Positions 28,137-37,866 are shown, counted from the stretch's first letter. The stretch: 64,000 bases of DNA from Bacillus sp. SKDU12 (GCF_010093085.1 NZ_MSRC01000017.1:295627-359626), one strand, 5' to 3'. The notes: generated by a model not told the origin, from the letters alone. Numbers and translations: made by a program.

Positions 28137-29507
28137 ATGATGAGTATAAAGATTCCTAGGCCACAATTAGCTTTTGTTTGTTCAGCGCTTAATATTGCAA
28201 AAAGACAAAATGTAAGCACGACCGATTGGCATTATCCTTTACATATTGTGACTTTTAAATATGAACCAGATGCTTTGGCCATATATAAAGAATCGCCAGT
28301 CATAAACCTGTACGACTTTTTGAAGGGGCCTGAGCCTGAATATTCATGGATTGAACATACAATTCAGGAAGAGGGTTTGACTTATGTCAAAGATCCAGAA
28401 AAACCAGTATATCGTTATTATAAAAATGGGAAGTATGTAAAATACCAACGATTTTCATCTGCGGGTGAATTGGTTGTAGCAGATTATTTTAATGACAGCA
28501 GGCAAAGGTTCAAAAGAGAAGAGTTCACAAAATCAGGACATATACACAGCTTGATCTATATGAATTTGGAAACTAATCAGCCTAAGCAGCAGCTATACTT
28601 AAAAAAAGACGGCACTTGTTATATGTCAAAGTGGTATAAGAATAATGGAAAGCTTGAAAAAATTATTCTTTTTGAAAATATAGGAAGTGTATCTCGGATA
28701 TTTCATTCTGAAAATGAGCTTATACTATATTTTTTAAAAAACCTTATAAATGATTCTGATCACTTTTTTATAACGTCTGAAACAGAAGTGTACTCGCTCA
28801 TATGTTCTTTACCATCAAAGGATTCCTCTTTATTTAAAGGATTTATAGAAGTGAATGAATCGATTAATAACATAGCAACAGAAATTAATAACATTGACGG
28901 GCTCTGTCTTCCATCTTTAAAAAGATATAATGAGGTAGTTGCAAAAACCGGGCCAAGGAAAAATATTTTTTATGTTTCAGAAGAGCCGTTTATACGTAAA
29001 AGGTTTATTCGAGAACTTATTGATTATGTTCCTTATAATAATCACTTAATCAAGATGCGCGCTACTCTTTCAAGCGCTGAATGGCAGTCAAAGTTAAATC
29101 TCTATGTTTCCGCAGTGGTCTGTTTTGAAGGAAAACTTCCTAAACAATCTGAGGGACGCGGCCGGTTTTATTGGAAATTAAAGAATCGAAAAAGTAACGG
29201 AGTCTATATATCACCTGCCCAAATACGAGAGGTTTCAAATGTGGAATTTGTAGTGAACGGTTATATGTCGTTGCGTACTGTATTGGACATGCAGTCTGAC
29301 ATTGACATTTGTTTATGTGTGGAATGGGATAATAAATATTTTGAAGAAAAATTAAGTGTGACTGAAGGAAAGTTAGATCAGAGTGAGCAAGCTAGCAAAG
29401 GGTGGAGGCTCAAGATGGCAGAGGAAAACAGTCACTTAGTAATAATGACTGCTGAAGGCTTAAAACGTCGAGTGTTAAACTACTTGTTTTTATCTAATAA
29501 GAAGTAA
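28137..29507 (+). CDS. TagE/TarM-related protein lacking the GT4 catalytic half (GtfB-like)
   Basis: 456 aa. The region around residues 96-135 (YYKNGKYVKYQRFSSAGELV, DYFNDSRQRFKREEF) clearly matches the DUF1975 beta domain of both neighbours. The C-terminal half lacks E-x7-E, the GPG loop and the other GT4 donor-site motifs, so it is probably not a transferase by itself. This is the architecture I know from GtfB, the non-catalytic partner of GtfA, and from paired TagE proteins of lactobacilli. The next gene, 21 bp away, encodes a catalytic-type paralogue, so a heterodimer is plausible. The frame is intact and not a truncation, because no leftover GT4 sequence lies behind it. Confidence 0.7.
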   Translation: MMSIKIPRPQLAFVCSALNIAKRQNVSTTDWHYPLHIVTFKYEPDALAIYKESPVINLYDFLKGPEPEYSWIEHTIQEEGLTYVKDPEKPVYRYYKNGKYVKYQRFSSAGELVVADYFNDSRQRFKREEFTKSGHIHSLIYMNLETNQPKQQLYLKKDGTCYMSKWYKNNGKLEKIILFENIGSVSRIFHSENELILYFLKNLINDSDHFFITSETEVYSLICSLPSKDSSLFKGFIEVNESINNIATEINNIDGLCLPSLKRYNEVVAKTGPRKNIFYVSEEPFIRKRFIRELIDYVPYNNHLIKMRATLSSAEWQSKLNLYVSAVVCFEGKLPKQSEGRGRFYWKLKNRKSNGVYISPAQIREVSNVEFVVNGYMSLRTVLDMQSDIDICLCVEWDNKYFEEKLSVTEGKLDQSEQASKGWRLKMAEENSHLVIMTAEGLKRRVLNYLFLSNKK

Positions 29508-29528
29508 CTTGTAAGAGGGAGCTTGAAA

Positions 29529-31049
29529 ATGAGAAAGATTTTTTCGTTAATTTATGAAATTGATATTGAAAAAGGTGGCATTACAAGCTCTATGATGTCA
29601 AGGTCATATACCTTTGCTGAGCATGGCCTCAATATTGATTTGATTACACTAGATCATAAAGAGAATTATGCTGAAATAGAGAGAACTTTGAAAAATGCAG
29701 GAAGATTGCATACAGATGTTAATATTATAAATATTTATGATTATTATAAAAATCAGCATAAACCGACGGAGATAAGTACGGAACAAAAACTTTATTATCA
29801 GCAAAATGTGAACATACATGAAGAACATCTTGCTGTTTCTTTTGATAAGTTGAAATTAGAGGCAAGTTATTTTCAGAATGGTTTATATATCAAGAAGAAA
29901 AAATGGAGTTCAGATGGCGCTCTCCTTTATATCGATTACTTTAATGAGAATATGCAAAGAACTAAGCGAGAATTATTTTATGAAGAGCATGTAATGAAAA
30001 GGATATACTTTGATCAACGTTCCGGTAAACAAACTCAAATTCACTACACAGCACCGGACGGTTTTTGTTATTTAACAGAATGGCACCATTTTCACACGGG
30101 AGCCAGTCAGGGAGTTATGCTGTTTGAACGGGGTGAAAAGGAAGCCGTATTTTTCAAAAATAAACACACCTTTCATACACATTGGCTTGAGAAGCTATGC
30201 GAAAAAGAACAGGACCCTATTATCATCTGCGATGGAGTCGGAAGTGCTTCAAAAGTAAATGAAATGCGAGAAGGATTGGCAAAGCGCTATTACTGTGTGC
30301 ATTCAAATCATTTAGATTATCCTTATACGTTGGGCAGCAAAGTTCGGAAAAATCATCAATACGCGATGGAACATATTAAAGATTATGACGGGCTCATCGT
30401 CTTAACGAATGAACAAAAAGAAGATATCATGAAGGACTTTGAATCCAGCAATAATATTTTTGTTATTCCCCATGCTCCAAGACGGCTTGAAAAATTACAA
30501 ACGTATGAAAAGAAGAAAAACGAATTTGTCATGGTGGCCAGATATCATGAAGAAAAAGGAATCGATAAGGTCATAAAGGCTATGGAAATCGTGAAAAAAT
30601 CGCGTCCTGAAATTGTCCTTAATATTTATGGCAGCGGTCCCGGCTATGAAGAGTATCAGCAATTGATTGATGATCTCCAGTTGGATAATGTGCATTTAAA
30701 AGGGTATATTGCAAACCCGGCTCCATTTTATCAGCAGGCGCTTGCCACATTATTAACATCAAAATTTGAGGGGTTCAGCCTTGCTATCTGTGAATCGTTT
30801 TCGTGTGCAACCCCTGTCATCAGTTTTGATGTCAAATACAGCCCGAGAGAGCTCATAAAAGAAGATGAAACGGGCATGCTTGTAGAACCTGACCATATTG
30901 AAATGCTTGCTGAGAGTATTATTTATTTGTATGACAATCCTGAAAAAGCCATTCAATATGGAAAAAATGCAAAGAACTTAATGGACACTGAATATAGTGA
31001 AGATCGATTGTTTGAAAGATGGGAAAAAGTATTTGAAATGACGAAGTAG
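29529..31049 (+). CDS. GT4-family glycosyltransferase, TagE/TarM/GtfA-like
   Basis: 506 aa from the ATG at 29529 (GAGGGAG 7 bp upstream; the TTG at 29523 is too close). It begins FSLIYEIDIEKGGITSSMMSRS, like TarM, then has the DUF1975 segment (YIKKKKWSSDGALLYIDYFN) and a full GT-B half: ICDGVGSASKVNEM, ARYHEEKGIDKVI, IYGSGPGYEEY and the E-x7-E motif EGFSLAICE. It probably adds alpha-linked glucose or an aminosugar to teichoic acid, perhaps as the catalytic half of a pair with the preceding protein. It is a paralogue of the gene at 26463. Confidence 0.78.
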   Translation: MRKIFSLIYEIDIEKGGITSSMMSRSYTFAEHGLNIDLITLDHKENYAEIERTLKNAGRLHTDVNIINIYDYYKNQHKPTEISTEQKLYYQQNVNIHEEHLAVSFDKLKLEASYFQNGLYIKKKKWSSDGALLYIDYFNENMQRTKRELFYEEHVMKRIYFDQRSGKQTQIHYTAPDGFCYLTEWHHFHTGASQGVMLFERGEKEAVFFKNKHTFHTHWLEKLCEKEQDPIIICDGVGSASKVNEMREGLAKRYYCVHSNHLDYPYTLGSKVRKNHQYAMEHIKDYDGLIVLTNEQKEDIMKDFESSNNIFVIPHAPRRLEKLQTYEKKKNEFVMVARYHEEKGIDKVIKAMEIVKKSRPEIVLNIYGSGPGYEEYQQLIDDLQLDNVHLKGYIANPAPFYQQALATLLTSKFEGFSLAICESFSCATPVISFDVKYSPRELIKEDETGMLVEPDHIEMLAESIIYLYDNPEKAIQYGKNAKNLMDTEYSEDRLFERWEKVFEMTK

Positions 31050-31121
31050 TGTATTTTATACATTTTTGTTCATTATATGAGCTTTTATGAAGATATAGAA
31101 GCGGCTAAGGATAGAGGTGGC

Positions 31122-33026
31122 ATGTTGAAAATTACTGCAGCAGTACCCACATACAACTCAGAACAGTTTATCACCCGCTGCCTGGATAGTCTTGTTCAAC
31201 AAACCATGCCGAATCATGAATATGAAATTATTTGTGTAGATGATTGTTCTCAGGATGGTACGGTCTCCATATTAAAAAAATACAGTGAACAGTATTCTAA
31301 TATAACGGTTATTGAACGAAAGAAAAATTCAGGAGGGCCCGGAGAACCGAGAAACCAAGCTATACGTGCTGCGAATGGTGAATATATCTTTTTTATTGAT
31401 TCCGATGACTATTTAGGAATTGAAGCGTTCGAGAGAATGTATCAATATGCACAACAGCACAATTCAGATATCGTGCTTGGAAAAATGGTCGGTGTAAACG
31501 GCAGAGCGGTTCCGCAAGCTATTTTTAAAGAAACAAAACCTAAAGCGGATCTTGTTAAATCTCCGCTTGTCTACTCAATTGGCCCGACAAAACTTTTTAA
31601 AGTTTCTCTGCTAAGACATCATGACATATATTTTCCTTCTAATATACAGGCCACAGAGGATCAGGTATTTGTCATGAAAGCTTATTTAGAAGCGGATAAA
31701 ATTTCTGTTTTGGCTGACTATGATTATTACTACGCTGTACAGCATGATGGCGAGCATATGACTTTTGCATATGTAGCGCCTGAAAACTACTACGGCGCAA
31801 TGAAGGTAATCATAGATATGATTCGTGAGAGCCGTCTTTCTCATACCAGTAAAATGAAGTTTATGGCGAAGTTTTTAAATCGCCATTTTGACTTTTCCAG
31901 AACAACGGATTTCACTATAATGATCGAGGATGAACGGGAACAGCAAATATGGATGGCAGAACTGCATCATTTTGTTGAACAAAATATTCCGCATGAAATT
32001 GACAAGCTTGTTCATTCTCATACGCGATTAAAATTATATTTTGTACGTCAGAATGACTTAAAGGGTTTGAAACAGTTTGAAGCTGATAAAGAAAATATGA
32101 CTCAATTTACATCTGTCAAAAATGGGCATATCATAGCAAACTATCCAAGCCTTATCCCATATCAGTTAACAGAGAATGAACGAATCATTGATGACAGAAA
32201 CAAAATCAGTCATTACGTGAGCGAATTTCAAATGAAGAACAACACTTTTTCATTAAAAGGAACGGTTATCCACTCGGCATTACAACCAGAGCATCAGGCT
32301 TCGCAAACGTTAGTAGGCGTTTGGGTGCACCGTGATCGAAAAACTGAAAAAACCATTTCTCCGGTTTATGCCAAGGATGGAGAATTTGAATTTCTCACGA
32401 AGTTTACTGATTTAGCTATTCAAGAAGAAGATATTGGTGTTTGGGACTTCTTTATTGAATCAAAGATAGATGGCTATAAAAAACGTGCCAGAATTGGCAG
32501 CAGCAGAGAAAAGTATTCCTATTCGAAACATGCCAAATATATTGGGAATAATGGGGAATATGCTTTTAGCGCAAGACCGTACTTTACAAAAACTTTCGAT
32601 AATCTGTCAATAGATATAAGAAAGCAAGAAGCTTTGAAAGTGGAATTCAGAAATAATGAGGCAGATTTAACGTTCGTATTCCCTGAAAGCCAATTGTTTT
32701 TTCCGAAGCAATCCTTATTATTGCTGGAATGCAATAATCAAGAGTTTTTAATCCCTATAAAAAATCAAATCAGTTCTGCTGATGGGACTGTGATACAGCT
32801 GGACCGGAATCTAGTTGAACAAAAGTTTGCCCCGGCTCACTTACAAAACATGAATATCGTTTTATCCATCAATTCATATAAAACGACATTGATTCCAAAA
32901 AAGGATGCCAGCGTGTACTTTTGCAGTAAACATATTGAAAAAAAGCTGTGGTGCTTTAAAATAAAAAAGAAAATAGACTTATTTATACAATCAGACCAAT
33001 CAAGATTCTATCTGACAGCCCGTTAA
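31122..33026 (+). CDS. tarQ: GT2-family ribitol teichoic acid beta-glycosyltransferase, TarQ/TarS-like
   Basis: 634 aa. It resembles S. aureus TarS along its length as I remember it: AAVPTYNSEQFITRCLDSL, VDDCSQDGT, NSGGPGEPRNQA, FIDSDDY and KMVGVNGRAVPQ near the N-terminus, then a beta-rich C-terminal part. In B. subtilis W23 the TarS homologue TarQ adds beta-glucose to poly(ribitol phosphate), so the same role is likely here. The start is the ATG at 31122 (AAGGA about 10 bp upstream, and it aligns with the TarS start); the ATG at 31077 has no ribosome binding site. It follows the GtfA-like gene and leads into mnaA. Confidence 0.82.
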   Translation: MLKITAAVPTYNSEQFITRCLDSLVQQTMPNHEYEIICVDDCSQDGTVSILKKYSEQYSNITVIERKKNSGGPGEPRNQAIRAANGEYIFFIDSDDYLGIEAFERMYQYAQQHNSDIVLGKMVGVNGRAVPQAIFKETKPKADLVKSPLVYSIGPTKLFKVSLLRHHDIYFPSNIQATEDQVFVMKAYLEADKISVLADYDYYYAVQHDGEHMTFAYVAPENYYGAMKVIIDMIRESRLSHTSKMKFMAKFLNRHFDFSRTTDFTIMIEDEREQQIWMAELHHFVEQNIPHEIDKLVHSHTRLKLYFVRQNDLKGLKQFEADKENMTQFTSVKNGHIIANYPSLIPYQLTENERIIDDRNKISHYVSEFQMKNNTFSLKGTVIHSALQPEHQASQTLVGVWVHRDRKTEKTISPVYAKDGEFEFLTKFTDLAIQEEDIGVWDFFIESKIDGYKKRARIGSSREKYSYSKHAKYIGNNGEYAFSARPYFTKTFDNLSIDIRKQEALKVEFRNNEADLTFVFPESQLFFPKQSLLLLECNNQEFLIPIKNQISSADGTVIQLDRNLVEQKFAPAHLQNMNIVLSINSYKTTLIPKKDASVYFCSKHIEKKLWCFKIKKKIDLFIQSDQSRFYLTAR

Positions 33027-33048
33027 ACAAAGAAATCAGGTGACAAAT

Positions 33049-34191
33049 ATGAAAAAACTAAAAGTCATGACCGTCTTCGGGACCAGGCCTGAAGCGATCA
33101 AGATGGCACCTCTAGTGCTTGAATTGAAAAAATATCCTGAAATAGATTCCTGCGTAACGGTCACTGCACAGCACAGACAAATGCTCGATCAGGTGTTAGA
33201 TGCTTTTCACATCAAGCCTGACTTCGATTTGAACATTATGAAGGAGCGGCAGACACTGGCAGAGATTACGTCTAACGCACTTGTGAAATTGGATGAGCTG
33301 TTTAAAGACATCAAACCCGATATTGTGCTTGTCCATGGTGATACGACGACGACGTTTGCCGGAAGCCTAGCAGCTTTTTATCATCAAATTGCTGTCGGCC
33401 ATGTGGAGGCTGGGCTCCGTACAGGGAATAAGTATTCCCCATTTCCGGAAGAGCTCAACCGCCAGATGACAGGAGCGATTGCTGATTTGCATTTTGCCCC
33501 GACAGACCAGGCGAAAGACAATTTATTAAAAGAAAATAAAAAGGCCGACTCTATTTTTGTAACAGGGAACACAGCGATTGACGCACTCCGCACGACGGTG
33601 AGGGACGGCTACTCACATCCTGTTCTCAATCAGGTAGGCGGGGATAAGATGATTCTGCTTACCGCGCACCGCCGGGAAAACCTCGGTGAGCCAATGAAAA
33701 ACATGTTCAAGGCTATCCGCAGAATTGTTGAAGAGTTTAACGATGTACAAGTCGTTTATCCTGTACACCTGAATCCTGTTGTCAGGGATGCGGCTCAGAA
33801 GCATTTTGGCGATTCTGACAGAGTGCATCTGATTGAACCTTTAGAAGTCATTGATTTCCATAACTTTGCGGCAAAATCACATTTCATTTTGACAGATTCA
33901 GGCGGTGTGCAGGAGGAAGCGCCATCTCTCGGAAAACCTGTGCTTGTGCTGCGCGATACGACAGAGCGCCCTGAAGGAGTGGAAGCTGGAACTTTGAAAC
34001 TTGCAGGGACGGATGAGGACACTATTTATCGGCTGGCAAAACAGCTGTTAACGGATGATGATGAGTACAAAAAAATGTCCCGTGCTTCTAATCCTTATGG
34101 TGATGGAGAGGCTTCTCGCCGGATTGTTGAAGAATTGCTGTTTCATTACGGGTTTCGGCAAGAGCATCCGGATTCATTTACAGGCAAATAA
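33049..34191 (+). CDS. mnaA: UDP-N-acetylglucosamine 2-epimerase MnaA
   Basis: Converts UDP-GlcNAc to UDP-ManNAc, the donor used by TarA. 380 aa from the ATG at 33049 with AGGTGA just before it. The family motifs FGTRPEAIKM (10-19), HGDTTTTFAG, GHVEAGLRTG, TAHRREN and TDSGGVQEE are all present. Its G+C content returns to the chromosomal norm, unlike the A+T-rich glycosyltransferase genes to its left, so it marks the right edge of that block. Confidence 0.97.
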   Translation: MKKLKVMTVFGTRPEAIKMAPLVLELKKYPEIDSCVTVTAQHRQMLDQVLDAFHIKPDFDLNIMKERQTLAEITSNALVKLDELFKDIKPDIVLVHGDTTTTFAGSLAAFYHQIAVGHVEAGLRTGNKYSPFPEELNRQMTGAIADLHFAPTDQAKDNLLKENKKADSIFVTGNTAIDALRTTVRDGYSHPVLNQVGGDKMILLTAHRRENLGEPMKNMFKAIRRIVEEFNDVQVVYPVHLNPVVRDAAQKHFGDSDRVHLIEPLEVIDFHNFAAKSHFILTDSGGVQEEAPSLGKPVLVLRDTTERPEGVEAGTLKLAGTDEDTIYRLAKQLLTDDDEYKKMSRASNPYGDGEASRRIVEELLFHYGFRQEHPDSFTGK

Positions 34192-34227
34192 AAAGAAGCT
34201 TTGCACATTGTGCAAAGCTTCTTTTTG
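34192..34227. terminator. Bidirectional terminator between mnaA and lytR
   Basis: AAAAGAAGCTTTGCACA and its mirror image, flanked by A-run and T-run; nearly perfect over about 15 bp. Confidence 0.92.
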
Positions 34228-34229
34228 TT

Positions 34230-35150
34230 TTAATCCTCAAGGCTTTCCTTCAGTTCTTTCTTGATATTGGAAAGGTCATTTTCATCAGTTTGGTAGTAGT
34301 AAATTCCATTGATTTTCGTTCCTGTGCCTTTTAGTTCGTGCTGTTTAATATTTTTACGCGCGCCTTTATAATTGGATTGGATATCCCACATGTCATCGAA
34401 GGTTAAATTCGTTTTCACATTGTTTTCAACGACTTTAAACATATCTCCAAATTTCGTGATGGAAGAAATATTTGCGCCTTTATTAATGATTCCTTCGATC
34501 ACTTGTCGCTGGCGGTCTTGGCGGCCAAAGTCGCCTCTCGGGTCTTCTTTTCTCATGCGGCTATAAGCGAGGGCCTCTTTTCCGTTCAGTGTGTTTTCTC
34601 CTTTGCCGAACGAATAGCCGTCATAGCTGAACGCGAAAGTGCTGTTTACTGTGATGCCGCCAAGTGTATCAACCACGTCTCTAAAGCTTTCCATGTTCAC
34701 TTTTACAAAATAATCAACCGGAACATCAAGAAAGTTCTCAACTGTGTCAACCGCCATCTGTGTCCCGCCGAATGCGTAAGAATGATTGATTTTATCCATT
34801 TTGCCTTTTCCGATAATTTTTGTATACGTATCACGCGGAATGCTGACCATGTCAGTTTTATTTGTTTTAGGGTTAACTGTCATATAAATGAGCGTGTCGG
34901 CACGGCCTTTATCGTTGTCGCGTTCATCCACACCCATAATTAAAATGGAAAACGGATCTTTTTTGTTGATGTCGACCTCTGTATCCCTTTTATTAGATTT
35001 ATCAATACTTTCATGAATACTTGCCATAGTTGAAGCGGCTTTATGCCATAAATAGTATGCGTAGCAGCCTGTGCCAAGTACAAATACGGCCACAATGGCT
35101 AAAATGACAAGCAGCGCTTTTCTTTTTTTCTTTCTTTTATCAGTTCTCAT
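34230..35150 (-). CDS. lytR: LCP-family wall teichoic acid ligase TagU (LytR)
   Basis: LytR-CpsA-Psr enzyme that attaches teichoic acid from its undecaprenyl carrier to peptidoglycan; formerly described as an attenuator of lytABC and lytR. 306 aa: a basic N-terminus, one membrane helix (about 12-35), then the extracytoplasmic LCP domain. Landmarks are MGVDERDNDKGRADTLIY, SIPRDTYT, KINHSYAFGG, YFVKVNMESF and ALAYSRMRKEDPRGDFGRQDRQ. It is divergent from lytABC. Confidence 0.95.
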   Translation of the reverse strand: MRTDKRKKKRKALLVILAIVAVFVLGTGCYAYYLWHKAASTMASIHESIDKSNKRDTEVDINKKDPFSILIMGVDERDNDKGRADTLIYMTVNPKTNKTDMVSIPRDTYTKIIGKGKMDKINHSYAFGGTQMAVDTVENFLDVPVDYFVKVNMESFRDVVDTLGGITVNSTFAFSYDGYSFGKGENTLNGKEALAYSRMRKEDPRGDFGRQDRQRQVIEGIINKGANISSITKFGDMFKVVENNVKTNLTFDDMWDIQSNYKGARKNIKQHELKGTGTKINGIYYYQTDENDLSNIKKELKESLED

Positions 35151-35182
35151 AATAAGTCCTCGCTTTTTTGTAATCTAGTACG

Positions 35183-35211
35183 ATTATAAGTTTCTTAATA
35201 TTTGAAAACAA
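35183..35211 (-). promoter_or_regulatory. Sigma-A promoter of lytR
   Basis: On the minus strand TTGTTT, 17 bp, TATAAT, about 35 bp before the lytR start. Confidence 0.65.
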
Positions 35212-35313
35212 CTAAAATTTGTCTGATTCTTTACAATAGACGCCCGCTTGTAAAAAATGTTTCGGTATTTTATGAAAATCCGCAAAAATTTTTCGTTGTT
35301 TTCATTCTCACCT

Positions 35314-35339
35314 TAAAATATGCTTAAAATTGTCGATAG
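35314..35339 (+). promoter_or_regulatory. Sigma-D promoter of lytABC
   Basis: TAAA, 14 bp, GTCGATAG: close to the sigma-D consensus and directly before lytA, in line with the known sigma-D control of this operon. Confidence 0.8.
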
Positions 35340-35361
35340 AAAGTGGAGAGGTGATATAGAA

Positions 35362-35685
35362 ATGAAAAAACTTACTATTTTAATGTTCTCAATGCTGCTT
35401 CTTTTATCTGCGTGCGGCACAGCTGGGAACTCATCAGGATCAGAAACAAATTCAGATAGCAAAAATGCGGCTGCTGAAGAGACTGTCACGAAGGAAGGCA
35501 CATTTGCCGGTTTAGCGGACAGCCACACGATTGCAGTCGATATTGATGGTAAAGAGACTTCGATTCAGGTTGGTTCAGACCTTCAGGACAAAATGAACAG
35601 CATGTCAGAAGGACAAAAAGTTGTTGTCAAATATACAAAGGATTCAAATGGCGCCTTAATGCTTAAGGAGCTTGAGGAAAAGTAA
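35362..35685 (+). CDS. lytA: Lipoprotein LytA of the autolysin operon
   Basis: A 107-aa secreted lipoprotein: signal peptide then the lipobox LSAC (Cys about 18), a Ser/Asn-rich linker, and a small beta-rich domain (TFAGLADSHTIAVDIDGKE). In B. subtilis it is membrane-attached and thought to help export of LytB and LytC. The start is the ATG at 35362, behind GAGAGGTGAT; the longer frame from 35320 would hide the signal peptide and overlaps the sigma-D promoter. Confidence 0.92.
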   Translation: MKKLTILMFSMLLLLSACGTAGNSSGSETNSDSKNAAAEETVTKEGTFAGLADSHTIAVDIDGKETSIQVGSDLQDKMNSMSEGQKVVVKYTKDSNGALMLKELEEK

Positions 35686-35712
35686 TAAAAACTTCTTAGG
35701 GGGTTCTATCTT

Positions 35713-37866
35713 TTGAAAAAAATGAAGTTCTTGCTTCTTACATCAGTTACTGCTGCGGCTCTTGCATGCCCGGCGATTATGCCGTCTGCAAAAGCTGCTG
35801 ATAAAACCATTTCGGTTAAGCTGAGTAACTATGTAGGCAGCAAATCAAGCTTGAATGTCGATATTACAGGCGGCTATGAAATTCCTGGCTCAAGAATTGC
35901 GAATACAGAGCGGTATGGGGGAACAACCCGTTTTGATGTCGCCAATAATGTAGCTACTGCCGGATGGAATAATCCATCGACTGTGGTCATTGTCAATCGG
36001 GATGCTTTTGCCGATGCGCTCTCAGCGACCCCGCTTGCGAAAAAGTACGATGCACCGATTTTATTAACAGACGCGGATTCGCTCACACCCAAGACAGAAA
36101 AAGAAATTGCAAAACTAAATCCTGACAATATTCTCATCATTGGCGGGACAATCAGTGTTTCTAAAAAGACAGAAAACACATTGAAAAAATACGGTTCTAT
36201 CGATCGGATTGGCGGAGCAACCCGCTACGAGGTTTCTAAAAACATAGCCAACCGAATGGGGAATTACAGCCAAGCAGTAGTTGCAACAGGCATGGTCTTT
36301 ACAGATGCCCTGTCAATCGCGCCATATGCTGCAATGAACGGTTATCCGATTTTACTTGCGGGAGACAATAATATCCGGAATGATTACAAAATTCCGAGTA
36401 AAGTAACAATTGTCGGCGGTCCGTTGAGTGTCAGCACTGGCGTGGAAAACACATTGAAAAAGCAGGCCGCTGTGAAACGGATTGGTGGGGTTTCCCGGTA
36501 TCAGGTATCTGCCAATATTATAAAAGAATTAAATATGAAAGCAACAAAGGTATTCATGTCAAACGGTCAAACATTTGCGGATGCATTGACGGGATCTGTA
36601 CTTGCCGCGAAGCAGGGCAGCCCTTTACTGCTGGTTGAACCTGGAAGCCTGCCGTCACCAGTCGCTGATGTAGTGGCATCAAAAGGGACTCAGTCATTTG
36701 CGCTTCTTGGAGGAAATATCTCCATCAGTGATACGCTGAAGAACAAGCTGGCAGATACTTTTGCAGGTGCTGGCTATTCAGTCAAGCTGTCTGGCGGAAA
36801 CTTGGTGCTTTATAAAAACAATACTGCCATCAAGACGCTTGGAACTTCCTTTACAGCAAATCCTAAAAAATATGCAAAAACAAATTCTATCAGTCTGAAT
36901 GGAACATCGTATCTCGGAAATATGAAATTTACGATTGAGTCAGGCAAGTATGTTCGCCCGATTAATGTAAATATCCCTTTTGAAGATTATTTAAAAGGTG
37001 TTGTTCCTCATGAGATGCCTGCGAGCTGGCAGAAAGAGGCGTTAAAAGCTCAGGCAGTTGCAGCCAGAACGTATTCCATCAGATCCGTTGGGAAAGTAGT
37101 ACAAGACACCACCGCTTTTCAGGTATATGGCGGCTATGACTGGAATTCGAAAACTTCTGAAGTGGTAGAATCTACAAAAGGAAAATTATTGAAATACAAT
37201 GGCGGTTTGATTTCAGCTACATATTCCTCAAGTAACGGCGGCTACACGGAAGCAAGCAACGAGGTGTGGAGCAGTCAGGTTCCTTATTTAAAAGCCCAAA
37301 AAGATACGTACGATCCGCAAACCAGCTGGTCATTGTCATTAAGTAAAACCCAGCTTAATAAAAGCGGTCTGAATCTCAAAAGCCCGGCATCTTGGTGGAA
37401 CACTAAAAATGAAACAAACTCAGCATATTTGAGCGGGTTAAAAAACTGGTTTATTAAAAATAAATACAGCAGTGCCGAGTCTATCAAAATCACGAAAATA
37501 TCCAGTGTGAAATTCAGCACGGAGAAAACAGCCGGCCATCGGCCGAAAACAGCAAGTGTAACATTCTCATATTTTGCAAAAGAAAAATCAAAGGGCTATA
37601 TTCTTTCAAGTGGTAGCCTGAGTGAAAAAACGACAACCATTTCTGTACCGACAACAGAGCTGAGAACAATGCTTGGCGCTTCGAATATGAAGAGTACATA
37701 TGTGTCTGTCTCAAGCAATACCAACGATTTTATCATTAGCGGTAAAGGATACGGACACGGCATAGGCATGAGCCAATACGGCGCCAATGCGAGAGCTGCT
37801 GATGGACAATCCTATACAACGATCTTACGTTTTTACTATCCGGGTACGACTCTATCAAACTATTAA
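35713..37866 (+). CDS. lytB: Autolysin modifier protein LytB (CwbA)
   Basis: Secreted 717-aa enhancer of the LytC amidase. A signal peptide covers about 1-28 (ending PSAKAA). Three wall-binding repeats of the CWB2 type (about 58-350) contain paired motifs such as RYGGTTRFDVA, NRDAFADALSATPLA and IGGTISVS. A SpoIID-like domain follows (VNIPFEDYLKGVVPHEMP, QAVAARTYS, YSSSNGGYTE, GYGHGIGMSQYGA). The start is a TTG at 35713, 10 bp behind AGGGGG; the ATG three codons later is too far from that site. Confidence 0.93.
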   Translation: MKKMKFLLLTSVTAAALACPAIMPSAKAADKTISVKLSNYVGSKSSLNVDITGGYEIPGSRIANTERYGGTTRFDVANNVATAGWNNPSTVVIVNRDAFADALSATPLAKKYDAPILLTDADSLTPKTEKEIAKLNPDNILIIGGTISVSKKTENTLKKYGSIDRIGGATRYEVSKNIANRMGNYSQAVVATGMVFTDALSIAPYAAMNGYPILLAGDNNIRNDYKIPSKVTIVGGPLSVSTGVENTLKKQAAVKRIGGVSRYQVSANIIKELNMKATKVFMSNGQTFADALTGSVLAAKQGSPLLLVEPGSLPSPVADVVASKGTQSFALLGGNISISDTLKNKLADTFAGAGYSVKLSGGNLVLYKNNTAIKTLGTSFTANPKKYAKTNSISLNGTSYLGNMKFTIESGKYVRPINVNIPFEDYLKGVVPHEMPASWQKEALKAQAVAARTYSIRSVGKVVQDTTAFQVYGGYDWNSKTSEVVESTKGKLLKYNGGLISATYSSSNGGYTEASNEVWSSQVPYLKAQKDTYDPQTSWSLSLSKTQLNKSGLNLKSPASWWNTKNETNSAYLSGLKNWFIKNKYSSAESIKITKISSVKFSTEKTAGHRPKTASVTFSYFAKEKSKGYILSSGSLSEKTTTISVPTTELRTMLGASNMKSTYVSVSSNTNDFIISGKGYGHGIGMSQYGANARAADGQSYTTILRFYYPGTTLSNY

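Noticed and set aside
28137..29507. Considered a frameshifted or truncated TarM gene
   Set aside because: The frame ends cleanly 21 bp before the next gene, and no GT4 remnant lies in other frames; a complete GtfB-like protein explains it better.
34503..34943. 146-codon frame on the + strand
   Set aside because: Antisense shadow of lytR, which has complete LCP motifs in its own frame.
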